Assembly (NCBI RefSeq): GCF_000176235.1 | Contig: NZ_ACZV01000005.1 | Location: 1-64,000, forward strand | Reading direction: 5' to 3' | Length of the DNA: 64,000 nucleotides | Source: Vibrio orientalis CIP 102891 = ATCC 33934 | GTDB lineage: Bacteria; Pseudomonadota; Gammaproteobacteria; Enterobacterales; Vibrionaceae | Part shown: one piece after another, positions 1 through 12,984 of the stretch | Position numbering within the stretch: position 1 is the stretch's first letter | Layout: every line of letters starts with the position of its first letter | The notes under the pieces: generated by a model | Seen by the model: only the letters and a program-made list of their open reading frames with translations | What the model was told of the DNA's origin: nothing | Database searches by the model: none | Translations under genes and position numbers: made by a program

Positions 1-679
<679 letters not shown>

Positions 680-739
680 TACGATGATTACTCACGATGA
701 GTGTCCACACAGATTGATATGTCTTTATTAGAGCTTTGA

Positions 740-815
740 GGGGCTATAGCTCAGCTGGGAGAGCGCTTCGCTGGCAGCGAAGAGGTCATCGGTTCGATCC
801 CGATTAGCTCCACCA
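740..815 (+). tRNA. tRNA-Ala (anticodon GGC)
   Basis: A 76-base cloverleaf in the 16S-23S spacer. The acceptor stem GGGGCTA pairs with TAGCTCC, the anticodon loop is CTGGCAG, the T-loop is TTCGATC and the CCA end is encoded. Spacer tRNA-Ala genes are common, but the spacer isoacceptor is often TGC. Here the anticodon reads GGC, which decodes GCC/GCU. Cotranscribed with the rRNA. Confidence 0.95.
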
Positions 816-839
816 ATTCTTACTTAGTAAGAATCTAGT

Positions 840-915
840 GTCCCGTTCGTCTAGAGGCCTAGGACACCGCCCTTTCACGGCGGTAACAGGGGTTCGACTC
901 CCCTACGGGATACCA
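840..915 (+). tRNA. tRNA-Glu (anticodon TTC)
   Basis: A 76-base cloverleaf with acceptor stem GTCCCGT/ACGGGAT, anticodon loop CTTTCAC, T-loop TTCGACT and encoded CCA. It lies 24 bases after tRNA-Ala in the 16S-23S spacer and would be released by rRNA operon processing. Confidence 0.96.
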
Positions 916-973
916 TCTTTAAACATTCTCTCTTGAGAGTTTTTAAAAATGGTTACTTCTTCGGAAGTGATTA

Positions 974-985
974 GCTCTTTAACAA
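974..985 (+). promoter_or_regulatory. boxA antitermination element of the rRNA spacer
   Basis: GCTCTTTAACAA matches the boxA core of rrn operons (TGCTCTTTAACA). It sits between tRNA-Glu and 23S, where a second boxA is expected. NusB/NusE would bind it in the transcript to keep polymerase antiterminated through 23S. Confidence 0.75.
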
Positions 986-1218
986 TTTGGAAAGCTGACA
1001 AATCAACAATGTATTGTTGATTGTAAAGTTCTCAATGTTTGTCTTTATGACAAACACCAATACAACACATTCAAGTGTTCTTGGGAATGTCACTGTTAAG
1101 TGACTATTCAAAATTGAGTCCGGCAAAATCGAGTCTGCACATGTATAAAAATGCAGACAACTTTGGTTGTTTAACAACATCCTCAAGATTCGCTTCGCGA
1201 AACTCTTTGGGGTTGTAT

Positions 1219-4109
<2,891 letters not shown>

Positions 4110-4194
4110 ACAACACCCAAAGGGTTTTGATGGACTCAATACAAGAATATTGAATGTGTTAAGAACTTAAACAGCTTTCCGAATTTTAAGAATT

Positions 4195-4314
4195 TGCTTG
4201 GCGACCATAGCGATTTGGACCCACCTGATTTCCATGCCGAACTCAGAAGTGAAACGAATTAGCGCCGATGGTAGTGTGGGGTTTCCCCATGTGAGAGTAG
4301 GACATCGCCAGGCT
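4195..4314 (+). rRNA. rrf: 5S ribosomal RNA
   Basis: A 120-base gene starting TGCTTGGCGACC, with the conserved loop CCGAACTCAGAAGTGAAAC and the closing 3' strand CATCGCCAGGC, which pairs with the 5' end. It lies about 85 bases after the 23S end, as in a normal rrn operon. Confidence 0.97.
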
Positions 4315-4345
4315 TTAAATTTAGACTCTAGAGTCTAACCAGTGC

Positions 4346-4422
4346 GGAGCGGTAGTTCAGTTGGTTAGAATACCGGCCTGTCACGCCGGGGGTCGCGGGT
4401 TCGAGTCCCGTCCGCTCCGCCA
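4346..4422 (+). tRNA. tRNA-Asp (anticodon GTC)
   Basis: A 77-base cloverleaf with acceptor stem GGAGCGG/CCGCTCC, anticodon loop CTGTCAC, T-loop TTCGAGT and encoded GCCA. It is a distal tRNA of the rRNA operon. Confidence 0.97.
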
Positions 4423-4457
4423 CTTATTCGAGAGTCGTCTCACTAAACACGAACAAC

Positions 4458-4534
<77 letters not shown>

Positions 4535-4539
4535 TATTT

Positions 4540-4570
4540 AAGGCTCCAGTCGAAAGACTGGAGCCTTTTT
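4540..4570 (+). terminator. Rho-independent terminator of the rRNA/tRNA operon
   Basis: The stem AAGGCTCCAGTC / GACTGGAGCCTT with a GAAA tetraloop is followed by five T. It begins six bases after the tRNA-Trp CCA. The same terminator is repeated at 4680 and 4819 after each tRNA-Trp relic. Confidence 0.93.
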
Positions 4571-4578
4571 GCTTTTTG

Positions 4579-4674
4579 ATGTTGAAGTATTCAATTGGTA
4601 GAGCAGCGGATTCCCCGACTTACCAAAAACAGCGCGTGTTGGGGCGAAGCTTTCGAATCTCTTCACCCCTGCCA
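4579..4674 (+). pseudogene. Decayed tRNA-Trp copy 1 with insertion in the anticodon loop
   Basis: The copy keeps the D-arm segment CAATTGGTAGAGCAGCGGATTCC and the 3' end CACCCCTGCCA of the intact tRNA-Trp. The 5' acceptor strand is changed and no longer pairs. The 3' half of the anticodon loop and stem is replaced by about 17 bases (CCGACTTACCAAAAACA). The T-arm also carries extra bases. No cloverleaf can form, so this is a relic rather than a working tRNA. Confidence 0.8.
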
Positions 4675-4679
4675 TATTT

Positions 4680-4710
4680 AAGGCTCCAGTCGAAAGACTG
4701 GAGCCTTTTT
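4680..4710 (+). terminator. Duplicated operon terminator, copy 2
   Basis: Identical in stem and loop to the terminator at 4540-4570. It follows the first tRNA-Trp relic at the same six-base distance, so it was duplicated together with the tRNA. Confidence 0.85.
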
Positions 4711-4718
4711 ACTTTTTG

Positions 4719-4813
4719 ATGTTGAAGTCTTCAATTGGCAGAGCAGCGGATTCCCCGACTTACCAAAAACAGCGCGTGTTGGACCAAGCTTTTGAACCTC
4801 TCCACCCCTGCCA
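4719..4813 (+). pseudogene. Decayed tRNA-Trp copy 2 with the same insertion
   Basis: A second relic with the same CCGACTTACCAAAAACA insert after GCGGATTCC and the same altered 5' strand (GTTGAAGTCTTCAATTGG). Its T-arm has diverged differently (GGACCAAGCTTTTGAACC). Because the insert is shared, the damaged unit was duplicated after the insertion arose. Confidence 0.8.
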
Positions 4814-4818
4814 TATTT

Positions 4819-4849
4819 AAGGCTCTAGTCGAAAGACTGGAGCCTTTTT
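4819..4849 (+). terminator. Duplicated operon terminator, copy 3
   Basis: The stem AAGGCTCTAGTC / GACTGGAGCCTT with a GAAA loop and T-run has one change (C to T) against the two upstream copies, giving a G-T pair. It should still fold. Confidence 0.8.
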
Positions 4850-5331
4850 CATTTTCAGTGCCAAGCCACCTATATTCAGTAGGTGGTTGTCATTTCTAAT
4901 CTCCCTATCAATTATTGATTATTTATCAATGTGTTAGCTTCTGTGCGTTTTATATTGATAATGCTGTTCTCTCTTCTTACAATCTATTGCAACCCGATTT
5001 GTATGAGCGTAATTTACTTCTTAAAGAAGAGGGGAGTGTCTAGTTGTACACGAAGCTCTAAGATGTCTGATAAGGAAATGCTGAACGAGACATGTAAAGG
5101 TAGCTCATAAGGCTCGTGCTCAGTATAGAAGTTGATATGGCGTGAGCTTTTAAGAAACAACGGCTATTACTTAAAGCTGAACATAAACAGCGATATGAAA
5201 AGTCTTGAAATCGGTTTATAAATGAAATAGTCGCTAGAGGGTTAGAACTGTTCGGCGTTCGTGACAGTGTTTTGAGCTAAATAAATCTTATGGAAGATGG
5301 AATGCGCAGATAAGAATTTAGTATCGACATA
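4850..5331. other. Gene-free stretch with a possible broken coding remnant
   Basis: About 480 bases without an intact gene. In one forward frame (about 5104-5280) a protein-like run rich in Lys, Arg and Glu (AFKKQRLLLKAEHKQRYEKS, then NRFINEIVARGLELFGVRD) is broken by two stops. It may be the tail of a dead gene, but I do not recognise a family. Nothing else is supported here. Confidence 0.25.
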
Positions 5332-5363
5332 CAAAAAAGCCCCACTCATTGAGTGGGGCTTTT
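5332..5363 (-). terminator. Terminator of suhB
   Basis: The stem AGCCCCACTCA / TGAGTGGGGCT is flanked by an A-run on the left and a T-run on the right, so it can work in both directions. On the minus strand it lies 25 bases past the suhB stop codon. Confidence 0.88.
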
Positions 5364-5387
5364 GATATTCAGCTGTGACGGAGCTAA

Positions 5388-6191
5388 TTATTTAAGCATT
5401 GCTTCATTGCCGTTTTCACGGATGTGCTTAAGCATGCCTTTAACGCCGCGCGCACTAGAAGCAACAACGTTACCTGACTTCATGTAGTCAGTACCGCCAG
5501 CGAAATCAGTGATGATAGCACCAGCTTCACGTGCAATAAGCTCACCAGCAGCGATGTCCCAAGGCTTAAGGCCAAGTTCAAAGAAACCGTCAACGCGGCC
5601 AGCAGCAACGTAACATAGGTCAAGTGCAGCAGAGCCTGTACGACGGAAATCAGCACAATCTACGAATAGAGAAGACATGATCTTGAAGTAAGACTCAGAG
5701 TGTTGCTTCTGCTTGAATGGGAAGCCTGTTGCTAAAATAGTACCTTGTAGGTCTTTTAGCTGCTTAACACGGATACGAGCATTGTTTAATTGAGCACCAG
5801 CACCACGTTGTGCAGTGAACAGTTCGTTTTGCATAGGATCGTATACACATGCAACTTCAGTTTTACCTTTGAAGCGTACAGCAATTGATACAGAGAAGTG
5901 TGGCAAACCTTTAACAAAGTTTGATGTGCCATCCAGAGGGTCAATGATCCATTGAACTTCTTTGTCTTTACCTTCGATAACGCCATTTTCCTCAGCAACA
6001 ATACAGTGCTCAGGGTAAGAAGCTTGGATAGTATCGATGATGATAGTTTCCGCTTCTTTGTCTACGTTAGTAACAAAGTCGTTCGTGCCTTTCTGAGTTG
6101 ATTCGATCTTCTCAGCATTTTCTAAAGATTTAGCAATATGATTGCCAGCTTTTCGTGCAGCACGAATAGCGATATTAAGCATTGGATGCAT
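5388..6191 (-). CDS. suhB: Inositol-1-monophosphatase SuhB
   Basis: A 267-residue Mg2+-dependent inositol monophosphatase family protein that hydrolyses myo-inositol-1-phosphate. In E. coli SuhB also joins the rRNA antitermination complex (Nus factors). Visible family motifs are the metal-binding EE pair (AEENG, about residues 67-71), WIIDPLDGTSNF (about 80-91) and PWDIAAG (about 212-218). The N-terminus MHPMLNIAIRAARKAG matches the E. coli protein, and the length is the usual 267. It is divergent from trmJ, as in many enterics and vibrios, and has its own terminator. Being next to an rRNA operon is probably coincidence. Confidence 0.96.
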   Translation of the reverse strand: MHPMLNIAIRAARKAGNHIAKSLENAEKIESTQKGTNDFVTNVDKEAETIIIDTIQASYPEHCIVAEENGVIEGKDKEVQWIIDPLDGTSNFVKGLPHFSVSIAVRFKGKTEVACVYDPMQNELFTAQRGAGAQLNNARIRVKQLKDLQGTILATGFPFKQKQHSESYFKIMSSLFVDCADFRRTGSAALDLCYVAAGRVDGFFELGLKPWDIAAGELIAREAGAIITDFAGGTDYMKSGNVVASSARGVKGMLKHIRENGNEAMLK

Positions 6192-6369
6192 ACTAATTTC
6201 CCAACGGATGTTAAAGAACAGAAAAACGGGCGGCAGTATACCAGATAAATCATTAAATGGAAGTGGTTAATTTTTGCTCTTTCGGTTTTTAACGAACAAA
6301 GGGTCTGACCATTTTACTCAGGTATATGTTACTATCTTGCAGCTTTATTAACACTCTTGGGATTTATCA

Positions 6370-7095
6370 ATGCTTAACAACGTTAAAGTTGTCCTTGTTG
6401 GGACTTCGCACTCTGGCAATATCGGCTCTGCGGCGCGCGCAATGAAAGTCATGGGCTTGAGTAACCTAGTGCTGGTTGATCCCCAATGTAGTGTTGATGA
6501 ACAGACTCTCGCTTTGGCGGCGGGTGCGGCCGATATAGCAGAAAATGCAACCGTTGTTGATACTCTTACCGAGGCCGTAGCTGACTGTGCGTTAGTTGTT
6601 GGTTCAAGTGCTCGTTCTCGCACGCTTGAATGGCCGATGTTAGAACCGCGTGAGTGTGGCCAGAAGTTTGTCTCTGAAGGGCAAGAGAGCCCAGTTGCTT
6701 TGGTGTTCGGACGTGAACGAACAGGTCTAACTAATGATGAGCTGCAGACGTGTCATTACCATGTTTGTATTCCTGCAAACCCGGAATATAGCTCGTTAAA
6801 CTTAGCGATGGCGGTACAGACATTGAGCTACGAAATTCGTATGGCTTATTTAGACAATGAGCAGAGTCAATACCAAGCACCAGAGCAAGTGGAATACCCT
6901 AGGCATAAAGAACTAGAAATGTTCTTTGCACACCTTGAAAAGGTTGCCAAAGATACCCAATTTATTAGTGAAGATCAGCCAGGTAAAGTGATGAATAAAC
7001 TTCGTCGCTTATTCAACCGAGCACGACCTGAAGCACAAGAACTGAATATTCTGCGTGGTGTTTTAACTGCAGTAGAAAAGCGTATTTCTCGTTAG
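6370..7095 (+). CDS. trmJ: tRNA (cytidine/uridine-32-2'-O)-methyltransferase TrmJ
   Basis: A 241-residue SPOUT-fold SAM-dependent enzyme that methylates the 2'-OH of residue 32 in the anticodon loop of several tRNAs. The N-terminus [20 protein letters not shown] is the SpoU/TrmH entry motif. The SAM-binding trefoil-knot motifs [14 protein letters not shown] (about residues 116-129) and [14 protein letters not shown] (about 137-150) are intact. A C-terminal helical extension (about 165-241) is typical of TrmJ. It lies directly upstream of iscR, the order found in E. coli and other gammaproteobacteria, but separated by the IscR-controlled promoter. Confidence 0.95.
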   Translation: MLNNVKVVLVGTSHSGNIGSAARAMKVMGLSNLVLVDPQCSVDEQTLALAAGAADIAENATVVDTLTEAVADCALVVGSSARSRTLEWPMLEPRECGQKFVSEGQESPVALVFGRERTGLTNDELQTCHYHVCIPANPEYSSLNLAMAVQTLSYEIRMAYLDNEQSQYQAPEQVEYPRHKELEMFFAHLEKVAKDTQFISEDQPGKVMNKLRRLFNRARPEAQELNILRGVLTAVEKRISR

Positions 7096-7123
7096 CCTTA
7101 AACCACAAAATACCAAAGGTTAA

Positions 7124-7173
7124 ATACCTGACTAAATTAGTCAATTAAATACTTGACCAAAACAGTCAGGTAT
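7124..7173 (+). promoter_or_regulatory. Two adjacent IscR type-1 operators of the isc promoter
   Basis: Two 25-base sites lie head to tail: 7124-7148 (ATACCTGACTAAATTAGTCA plus AATTAA) and 7149-7173 (ATACTTGACCAAAACAGTCA plus GGTAT). Both fit the known type-1 pattern in which ATA-YYGACT and AGTC-RR-TAT half-sites flank an A/T centre, which [2Fe-2S]-IscR binds to repress its own operon. A further palindrome TATGAAAAAATTCATA follows at 7171-7186. Confidence 0.85.
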
Positions 7174-7215
7174 GAAAAAATTCATACCACATAAACGGTG
7201 TGGATATGGTGTTAT

Positions 7216-7722
7216 ATGAGACTTACATCTAAGGGACGATACGCAGTGACAGCCATGTTAGATGTGGCTCTGCATTCGCAACAGAACCCTGTGCCTTTGG
7301 CCGATATTTCTGAGCGTCAAGGGATTTCTCTATCTTACTTAGAGCAGCTTTTTTCAAAATTACGTAAAGCTGGTCTAGTAGCCAGTGTGCGTGGACCTGG
7401 TGGTGGTTACCGATTAGGTGAAGATGCTTACTCGATTGCAATTGGAACTGTAATTGCAGCGGTAGATGAGTCAGTTGATGCGACTAAATGTAATGGTAAG
7501 GGAGATTGCCAAGGCGGCTCTCGCTGTTTAACCCATACATTGTGGCGTGACTTGAGTTCACGCATTAGTGACTTCTTGAACAACATCACTCTTGGTGAGT
7601 TGATGAAAGACAACGAAGTTTTAGAAATTTCTGATCGACAAGATTTCGATCTTGCCGTAAATAATGGGCTTGCAAATAAAAAGACTAACACCGCGCCCAT
7701 CGGTGTAAACATCCGCACTTAA
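7216..7722 (+). CDS. iscR: Fe-S cluster-sensing regulator IscR
   Basis: An Rrf2-family regulator that represses the isc operon when loaded with a [2Fe-2S] cluster. I start at the ATG at 7216, giving [16 protein letters not shown], the invariant IscR N-terminus. A GTG 18 bases upstream is in frame but would add non-conserved residues. From this start the protein has 168 residues, with the winged helix at about 1-65 (recognition region [17 protein letters not shown], wing RGPGGGY) and the cluster ligands Cys92, Cys98, Cys104 and His107 all present at the E. coli positions. It heads the isc operon, with two type-1 operators upstream. Confidence 0.97.
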   Translation: MRLTSKGRYAVTAMLDVALHSQQNPVPLADISERQGISLSYLEQLFSKLRKAGLVASVRGPGGGYRLGEDAYSIAIGTVIAAVDESVDATKCNGKGDCQGGSRCLTHTLWRDLSSRISDFLNNITLGELMKDNEVLEISDRQDFDLAVNNGLANKKTNTAPIGVNIRT

Positions 7723-7750
7723 GCGGCTGCCTGTTACATTGGAGTAGAGA

Positions 7751-8965
7751 ATGAAACTGCCTATTTATTTAGATTATTCAGCGACCTGTCCTGTTGATCC
7801 TCGTGTAGCTGAAAAAATGGTTCAGTACATGACTATGGACGGTACGTTCGGCAACCCAGCATCACGTTCACACCGTTACGGCTGGCAGGCAGAAGAAGCG
7901 GTTGATACTGCTCGTGAGCAAATTGCAGATCTACTAAACGCAGATCCGCGCGAAATCGTATTCACTTCGGGTGCAACTGAGTCTGACAACCTAGCAATCA
8001 AAGGTGCTGCTCACTTCTATTCGAAGAAAGGCAAACACGTTATCACTTGTAAAACAGAACACAAGGCGGTTCTAGACCCTTGTCGTCAGCTTGAACGTGA
8101 AGGGTTTGAAGTTACTTACCTAGAGCCTGAGTCAAACGGCTTAATTGACCTTAAAAAGCTTGAAGCCGCAATGCGTGAAGATACGGTTCTAGTATCGATT
8201 ATGCACGTGAATAACGAAATCGGTGTGATCCAAGATATTTCATCAATCGGCGAAATGTGTCGTGAGCGTAAGATCGTATTCCATGTGGACGCAGCGCAAT
8301 CTGCGGGCAAATTACCGATTGACGTAAAAGAGATGAAAGTAGATTTAATCTCTATGTCGGCACATAAGATCTACGGCCCTAAAGGTATTGGTGCACTATA
8401 CGTTCGTCGTAAGCCTCGTATCCGCCTAGAAGCGCAAATGCACGGTGGCGGTCATGAACGTGGTTTCCGCTCTGGTACGTTACCTACTCACCAAATCGTG
8501 GGTATGGGTGAAGCATTCCGTATTGCGAAAGAAGACATGCAAAAAGACTTTGACCATGCACTGGCTCTACGTAATCGTCTACTTGATGGTGTTATAGATC
8601 TAGAAGCAGTTACTGTGAATGGTGATCTTGAGCAACGTGTACCCCATAACCTAAATGTTAGCTTTGCTTTCGTTGAAGGTGAGTCACTGCTTATGTCTCT
8701 TAAAGACCTTGCGGTATCTTCAGGTAGTGCATGTACCTCAGCAAGTTTAGAGCCGTCTTACGTACTTCGTGCTCTTGGTCTTAATGATGAATTAGCACAC
8801 AGCTCAGTTCGTTTCTCTTTCGGTCGCTTTACGACTGAAGAAGAAATTGACTACGCAATCGAACAAATTCGTACAGCAGTGACTAAACTGCGTGACATGT
8901 CTCCTCTATGGGATATGTACAAGGAAGGAATCGACCTAGATACGGTTGAGTGGGCACACCACTAA
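7751..8965 (+). CDS. iscS: Cysteine desulfurase IscS
   Basis: A 404-residue pyridoxal-phosphate enzyme that takes sulfur from L-cysteine and passes it as persulfide to IscU and to tRNA-thiolation partners. The Schiff-base lysine is in [10 protein letters not shown] (Lys206 by E. coli numbering; the lengths are equal). The catalytic mobile-loop cysteine is in [14 protein letters not shown] (Cys328). PLP-contacting residues in [10 protein letters not shown] and HVDAAQSAG are visible. The extreme C-terminus EWAHH is that of housekeeping IscS. It is the second gene of the operon, 28 bases after iscR. Confidence 0.98.
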   Translation: MKLPIYLDYSATCPVDPRVAEKMVQYMTMDGTFGNPASRSHRYGWQAEEAVDTAREQIADLLNADPREIVFTSGATESDNLAIKGAAHFYSKKGKHVITCKTEHKAVLDPCRQLEREGFEVTYLEPESNGLIDLKKLEAAMREDTVLVSIMHVNNEIGVIQDISSIGEMCRERKIVFHVDAAQSAGKLPIDVKEMKVDLISMSAHKIYGPKGIGALYVRRKPRIRLEAQMHGGGHERGFRSGTLPTHQIVGMGEAFRIAKEDMQKDFDHALALRNRLLDGVIDLEAVTVNGDLEQRVPHNLNVSFAFVEGESLLMSLKDLAVSSGSACTSASLEPSYVLRALGLNDELAHSSVRFSFGRFTTEEEIDYAIEQIRTAVTKLRDMSPLWDMYKEGIDLDTVEWAHH

Positions 8966-9012
8966 TCGCAGGTTATTCCCAGAGATTAATAGAGGATTCG
9001 AGGTAAAATATC

Positions 9013-9396
9013 ATGGCATATAGCGAAAAAGTAATTGATCACTACGAGAACCCACGTAACGTTGGTTCATTTGATAAAGAAGACCCAGCAGTAGGTAGCG
9101 GCATGGTCGGCGCTCCTGCGTGTGGCGATGTAATGAAGCTGCAGATCAAGGTAACACCAGAAGGTATTATCGAAGATGCTAAGTTTAAAACGTACGGCTG
9201 TGGCAGTGCTATTGCTTCAAGTTCACTCGTAACTGAGTGGGTTAAGGGTAAAAGCATTGATGAGGCAGCGGCGATTAAAAACGCAGAAATCGCAGAAGAG
9301 CTTGAGCTTCCACCTGTGAAAGTTCACTGCTCAATTCTAGCGGAAGATGCAATCAAAGCTGCGGTTGCTGATTACAAGAAAAAACACCAAGAATAA
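9013..9396 (+). CDS. iscU: Fe-S cluster scaffold protein IscU
   Basis: A 127-residue scaffold on which [2Fe-2S] clusters are built with sulfur from IscS. The three cluster cysteines are Cys37, Cys63 and Cys106, and Asp39 is next to the first (ACGDV). The HscA recognition motif LPPVK is at 99-103. The gene lies 47 bases after iscS, in the usual position. Confidence 0.98.
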   Translation: MAYSEKVIDHYENPRNVGSFDKEDPAVGSGMVGAPACGDVMKLQIKVTPEGIIEDAKFKTYGCGSAIASSSLVTEWVKGKSIDEAAAIKNAEIAEELELPPVKVHCSILAEDAIKAAVADYKKKHQE

Positions 9397-9459
9397 GTAT
9401 ATAATGGGGGCGTTAAACCTCCCATTTCATTCGCCAACATAGACAAACTAAGGTGCAGT

Positions 9460-9783
9460 ATGGCCATTACAATGACAGAAACCGCGGCAAGTCGCGTTAG
9501 AACATTCCTAGATAACCGAGGTAAAGGTATCGGTTTACGTTTAGGTGTGAAAACGACGGGTTGTTCGGGAATGGCTTATGTCCTTGAGTTTGTTGATGAG
9601 CTGAACGAAGAAGATTCTGTATTTGAGCACTCAGGCGTAAAGGTGATTATTGACCCTAAGAGCCTCGTTTACTTAGACGGTACAGAGCTTGATTACGTTA
9701 AAGAAGGCTTGAATGAAGGGTTTGAATTTAATAACCCTAATGCGAAAAGCGAATGTGGTTGTGGTGAGAGCTTCAACGTTTAA
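9460..9783 (+). CDS. iscA: A-type Fe-S carrier IscA
   Basis: A 107-residue A-type carrier thought to receive clusters and hand them to target proteins. The three conserved cysteines are at Cys35 (TTGCSGMAY) and at the C-terminus, Cys99 and Cys101 (ECGCGESF). The gene is 63 bases after iscU. Its length is the same as that of the E. coli protein. Confidence 0.97.
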   Translation: MAITMTETAASRVRTFLDNRGKGIGLRLGVKTTGCSGMAYVLEFVDELNEEDSVFEHSGVKVIIDPKSLVYLDGTELDYVKEGLNEGFEFNNPNAKSECGCGESFNV

Positions 9784-9843
9784 TTGAGAGCGCCTATGGG
9801 CATTTACTTGCTCATAGGTAGATTACCAAGGACCGAATTCTTA

Positions 9844-10359
9844 ATGAATTATTTCGAATTATTTGGGCTACCAAGTCAGTTTAAGCTGGATGGTAGCCTT
9901 CTTTCTTCACAATTCCGTGAACTGCAAAAAAAATCCCATCCAGATAACTTTGCTACAGCTTCGGAACGAGATCGTCTCTTAGCGGTCCAGAAAGCGGCCG
10001 AGATAAACGATGCATACCAAGTTTTAAAAAATCCTATCTCTCGCGCTGAGTATATGTTGGCTGAAAATGGCATGGAGATTCGTGGTGAGCAGCAAACGAT
10101 GCAAGATCCAATGTTCTTAATGGAGCAAATGGAATTACGTGAAGAACTGGAAGATATTTCATCTAGCTCAGATCCTGAAGAGGCTTTGTTTGATTTTGAT
10201 AGCAAAGTGAGCAAGATGTTTAAGCAACAGCTAGCGGCGACAGAGCAAGAGCTCAACGATTCTGCTTGGCAACAAGCCGCAGATCGAGTGCGTAAGCTAA
10301 AGTTTATTGCCAAACTTAAAAACGAAATCGAACTAGTGGAAGACAAGCTCCTCGGCTAG
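9844..10359 (+). CDS. hscB: Fe-S assembly J-type co-chaperone HscB
   Basis: A 171-residue DnaJ-type partner that brings IscU to HscA and stimulates its ATPase. I start at the ATG at 9844 ([10 protein letters not shown]), which is the family N-terminus and gives the standard 171 residues. A longer frame opening at 9784 would add 20 atypical residues. The HPD signature of J domains is at residues 32-34 (KKSHPDNFA). The C-terminal helical half (about 90-171) is the IscU-binding region. The stop lies 19 bases before hscA. Confidence 0.96.
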   Translation: MNYFELFGLPSQFKLDGSLLSSQFRELQKKSHPDNFATASERDRLLAVQKAAEINDAYQVLKNPISRAEYMLAENGMEIRGEQQTMQDPMFLMEQMELREELEDISSSSDPEEALFDFDSKVSKMFKQQLAATEQELNDSAWQQAADRVRKLKFIAKLKNEIELVEDKLLG

Positions 10360-10378
10360 TGACAAACAAGGAACACCC

Positions 10379-12229
10379 ATGGCACTACTTCAAATTGCGG
10401 AACCGGGTCAAAGCTCGGCCCCTCATGAGCATAAGCTTGCTGCAGGAATTGATTTAGGTACGACTAACTCTCTCGTAGCTTCAGTGAGAAGCGGTGATGC
10501 GGCAACGTTAAAAGACGAACAGGGTCAAAGCATTCTGCCGTCTGTGGTCAATTACTCTGGTGAGATCTTGGTTGGTTATGACGCAAAAGCAAAAGCGGAA
10601 TTGGATCCAACCAACACAATCATTTCAGTTAAACGTCTATTGGGTCGCTCTCTTGATGATATTCAACAGCGCTATCCAAACCTGCCATACCAATTTAAAT
10701 CAAGCGAGAATGGTTTACCTGTGTTGCAAACAGTAACCGGTGATAAAAACCCTATTGAAGTCTCTGCTGATATTCTTAAAGCGCTAGGTGAGCGTGCAGA
10801 GAAAACGCTCGGCGGTGAACTTTCTGGCGTTGTAATTACGGTTCCAGCTTATTTTGATGATGCTCAACGCGCAGGAACGAAAGATGCAGCCAAGCTTGCT
10901 GGCATGCACGTTCTTCGTCTACTGAATGAGCCAACAGCTGCAGCGATCGCCTACGGTCTTGATTCTGGTCAGGAAGGCGTGATTGCTGTTTATGATCTGG
11001 GTGGCGGTACATTTGATATTTCGATTCTTCGTTTATCGAAAGGTGTTTTTGAAGTACTCGCAACAGGTGGTGACTCTGCATTAGGTGGCGATGACTTTGA
11101 CCACTTGCTAGCAGATTACATTCTAGAGAAAGCTGGGATTTCGCAAACACTAACCGCTGAGCAAACTCGTGTGCTGCTTAACGTTGCAACGGACACCAAA
11201 ATCTCTTTCTCAGAGCAAGATAGTGTTGAAGTTAACGTTTTCGACTGGCAAGGCACGGTTTCTAGAGAAGAATTTGAAGACCTAATTCGACCACTGGTGA
11301 AGAAAACATTGATGTCGTGCCGTCGTGCTCTGAAAGATGCCGATGTAGACGCAGATGAAGTACTTGAAGTTGTTATGGTCGGTGGTTCTACACGTACGCT
11401 ATTAGTTCGTGAAATGGTCGGTGATTTCTTTGGTCGCAAGCCATTAACCACCATCAATCCAGATGAAGTAGTCGCGATTGGCGCGGGCATCCAAGCAGAT
11501 ATTCTAGTCGGTAATAAACCCGACTCAGAAATGCTGCTTCTCGATGTCATTCCATTGTCGCTTGGTATTGAAACCATGGGCGGACTGGTTGAGAAAATTG
11601 TGCCACGCAATACAACGATTCCAGTCGCGCGAGCACAAGAATTTACCACTTTTAAAGATGGTCAGACAGCGATGAGCGTACACATCGTTCAAGGCGAGCG
11701 TGAAATGGTTGATGACTGCCGCTCACTCGCGCGCTTCTCACTCAAGGGTATTCCTGCAATGGCAGCGGGTGCTGCACATATTCGAGTAACTTACCAAGTT
11801 GATGCGGATGGCTTATTGTCAGTCACTGCAATGGAAAAGAGTACTGGTATTCAATCTGAAATTCAGGTTAAACCATCTTACGGCTTAAGTGATGATGAAG
11901 TAGCGAACATGCTACGTGACTCCATGACTTATGCGAAAGACGATATGTTGGCTCGTGCATTAGCTGAACAGCGTGTTGAAGCGGATCGTGTTATCGAAGG
12001 TTTAATCGCCGCAATGCAGGCTGATGGTGATGAGTTACTGTCAGAGTCAGAGCGTCAGGAACTAATAAAAGCGATTGAGGCTCTTATTGAGCTGAGAAAT
12101 GGCGATGATGCTGATGCGATAGAGCAGGGTATCAAAGATACAGATAAGGCGAGTCAAGACTTTGCTTCTCGTCGTATGGATAAGTCGATTCGAGCTGCGT
12201 TGTCAGGTCAATCAGTGAATGATATTTAA
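10379..12229 (+). CDS. hscA: Fe-S assembly Hsp70 chaperone HscA
   Basis: A 616-residue specialised Hsp70 that binds the LPPVK motif of IscU and promotes cluster release with ATP. Nucleotide-binding motifs are [13 protein letters not shown] (about residues 22-34), [13 protein letters not shown] (about 153-165), [10 protein letters not shown] (about 204-213) and VMVGGSTRT (about 335-343). A substrate-binding domain follows from about residue 390. It is slightly shorter than DnaK, as expected for HscA, and follows hscB closely. Confidence 0.97.
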   Translation: MALLQIAEPGQSSAPHEHKLAAGIDLGTTNSLVASVRSGDAATLKDEQGQSILPSVVNYSGEILVGYDAKAKAELDPTNTIISVKRLLGRSLDDIQQRYPNLPYQFKSSENGLPVLQTVTGDKNPIEVSADILKALGERAEKTLGGELSGVVITVPAYFDDAQRAGTKDAAKLAGMHVLRLLNEPTAAAIAYGLDSGQEGVIAVYDLGGGTFDISILRLSKGVFEVLATGGDSALGGDDFDHLLADYILEKAGISQTLTAEQTRVLLNVATDTKISFSEQDSVEVNVFDWQGTVSREEFEDLIRPLVKKTLMSCRRALKDADVDADEVLEVVMVGGSTRTLLVREMVGDFFGRKPLTTINPDEVVAIGAGIQADILVGNKPDSEMLLLDVIPLSLGIETMGGLVEKIVPRNTTIPVARAQEFTTFKDGQTAMSVHIVQGEREMVDDCRSLARFSLKGIPAMAAGAAHIRVTYQVDADGLLSVTAMEKSTGIQSEIQVKPSYGLSDDEVANMLRDSMTYAKDDMLARALAEQRVEADRVIEGLIAAMQADGDELLSESERQELIKAIEALIELRNGDDADAIEQGIKDTDKASQDFASRRMDKSIRAALSGQSVNDI

Positions 12230-12240
12230 GAGATAGAGTT

Positions 12241-12579
12241 ATGCCTAAGATTATTGTATTGCCGCATGAAGATTTATGCCCTGAAGGTGCTGTACTGGAA
12301 GCGAATTCCGGTGACACGGTTCTTGATGTTGCGCTGAAAAACGGTATCGGCATTGAACACGCATGTGAAAAGTCTTGTGCGTGTACGACATGCCATGTAG
12401 TGATTCGTGAAGGTTTTGACTCTTTAGAAGAGAGTGATGAGCTAGAAGATGACATGCTAGACAAAGCATGGGGTCTTGAGCCTGAGTCTCGTCTGGGCTG
12501 CCAAGCGAGAGTCGCTGACGAAGATCTTGTTGTTGAAATTCCGAAGTATACGCTAAACCACGCTTCAGAAGATCATTAA
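12241..12579 (+). CDS. fdx: Isc-type [2Fe-2S] ferredoxin
   Basis: A 112-residue adrenodoxin-like ferredoxin that supplies electrons during cluster assembly. Cluster ligands are Cys42, Cys48, Cys51 and Cys87, in CEKSCACTTC and RLGCQAR; the extra Cys46 is also typical. The gene is 11 bases after hscA. Confidence 0.97.
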   Translation: MPKIIVLPHEDLCPEGAVLEANSGDTVLDVALKNGIGIEHACEKSCACTTCHVVIREGFDSLEESDELEDDMLDKAWGLEPESRLGCQARVADEDLVVEIPKYTLNHASEDH

Positions 12580-12639
12580 TCAATCACTCTAATTCTTTAT
12601 AAATGACTACCGCAGAGTAGAGAAAAAGGAAGGCAAGCA

Positions 12640-12834
12640 ATGAAATGGACAGATTCGCGCGATATTGCGATTGAACTATGCGATAAGTTTCCTGAGACAG
12701 ATCCTAAAACCGTTCGTTTTACCGATCTTCACCAGTGGATTACAGAATTAGAAGAGTTTGATGATGAGCCAAATCGTTCAAATGAAAAGATTTTGGAAGC
12801 TGTGATCCTATGTTGGATGGATGAAATGGATTAA
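12640..12834 (+). CDS. iscX: IscX, Fe-S assembly accessory protein
   Basis: A 64-residue acidic protein of the IscX/YfhJ family that binds IscS and iron and is thought to modulate sulfur transfer. The start [13 protein letters not shown] and the end CWMDEMD are the family ends. It is the last gene of the isc operon and is followed by a strong terminator. Confidence 0.95.
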   Translation: MKWTDSRDIAIELCDKFPETDPKTVRFTDLHQWITELEEFDDEPNRSNEKILEAVILCWMDEMD

Positions 12835-12874
12835 CCCGAGTGGGAAACCCATTCCAGTTAACAAAATTTACTAA

Positions 12875-12903
12875 AAAAAACGGACCTTATGGTCCGTTTT
12901 TTT
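12875..12903 (+). terminator. Terminator of the isc operon
   Basis: The stem ACGGACC / GGTCCGT, with a short loop (TTAT), is flanked by runs of A and T. It lies 40 bases after the iscX stop. Confidence 0.9.
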
Positions 12904-12984
12904 ATCAATTTAACATTAAAGTGTTAACATCGATGGGCGAATAGAAAAAGGCGTAGGCAGCGCCAGTACAGACAAGGAGAAACC

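Larger units (their letters stand above)
4571..4849 (+). repeat. Tandem repeat of a ~140-bp tRNA-Trp-relic plus terminator unit
   Basis: Units 4571-4710 and 4711-4849 align almost base for base, each running from a CTTTTTGATGTTGAAGT segment through the tRNA relic to the terminator T-run. The third related unit is the intact tRNA-Trp with its terminator (4458-4570). Unequal crossing-over at the end of an rrn operon would explain the array. Confidence 0.85.

Noticed and set aside
4611..4634. The insert in the tRNA-Trp relics as an intron
   Set aside because: At about 17 bases it is far too short for a group I intron, bacteria lack the archaeal type of tRNA splicing, and the acceptor and T arms are damaged too.
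9876..10346. A 156-codon open frame antisense to hscB
   Set aside because: It is the serine-rich complement of a conserved gene with an invariant operon position.
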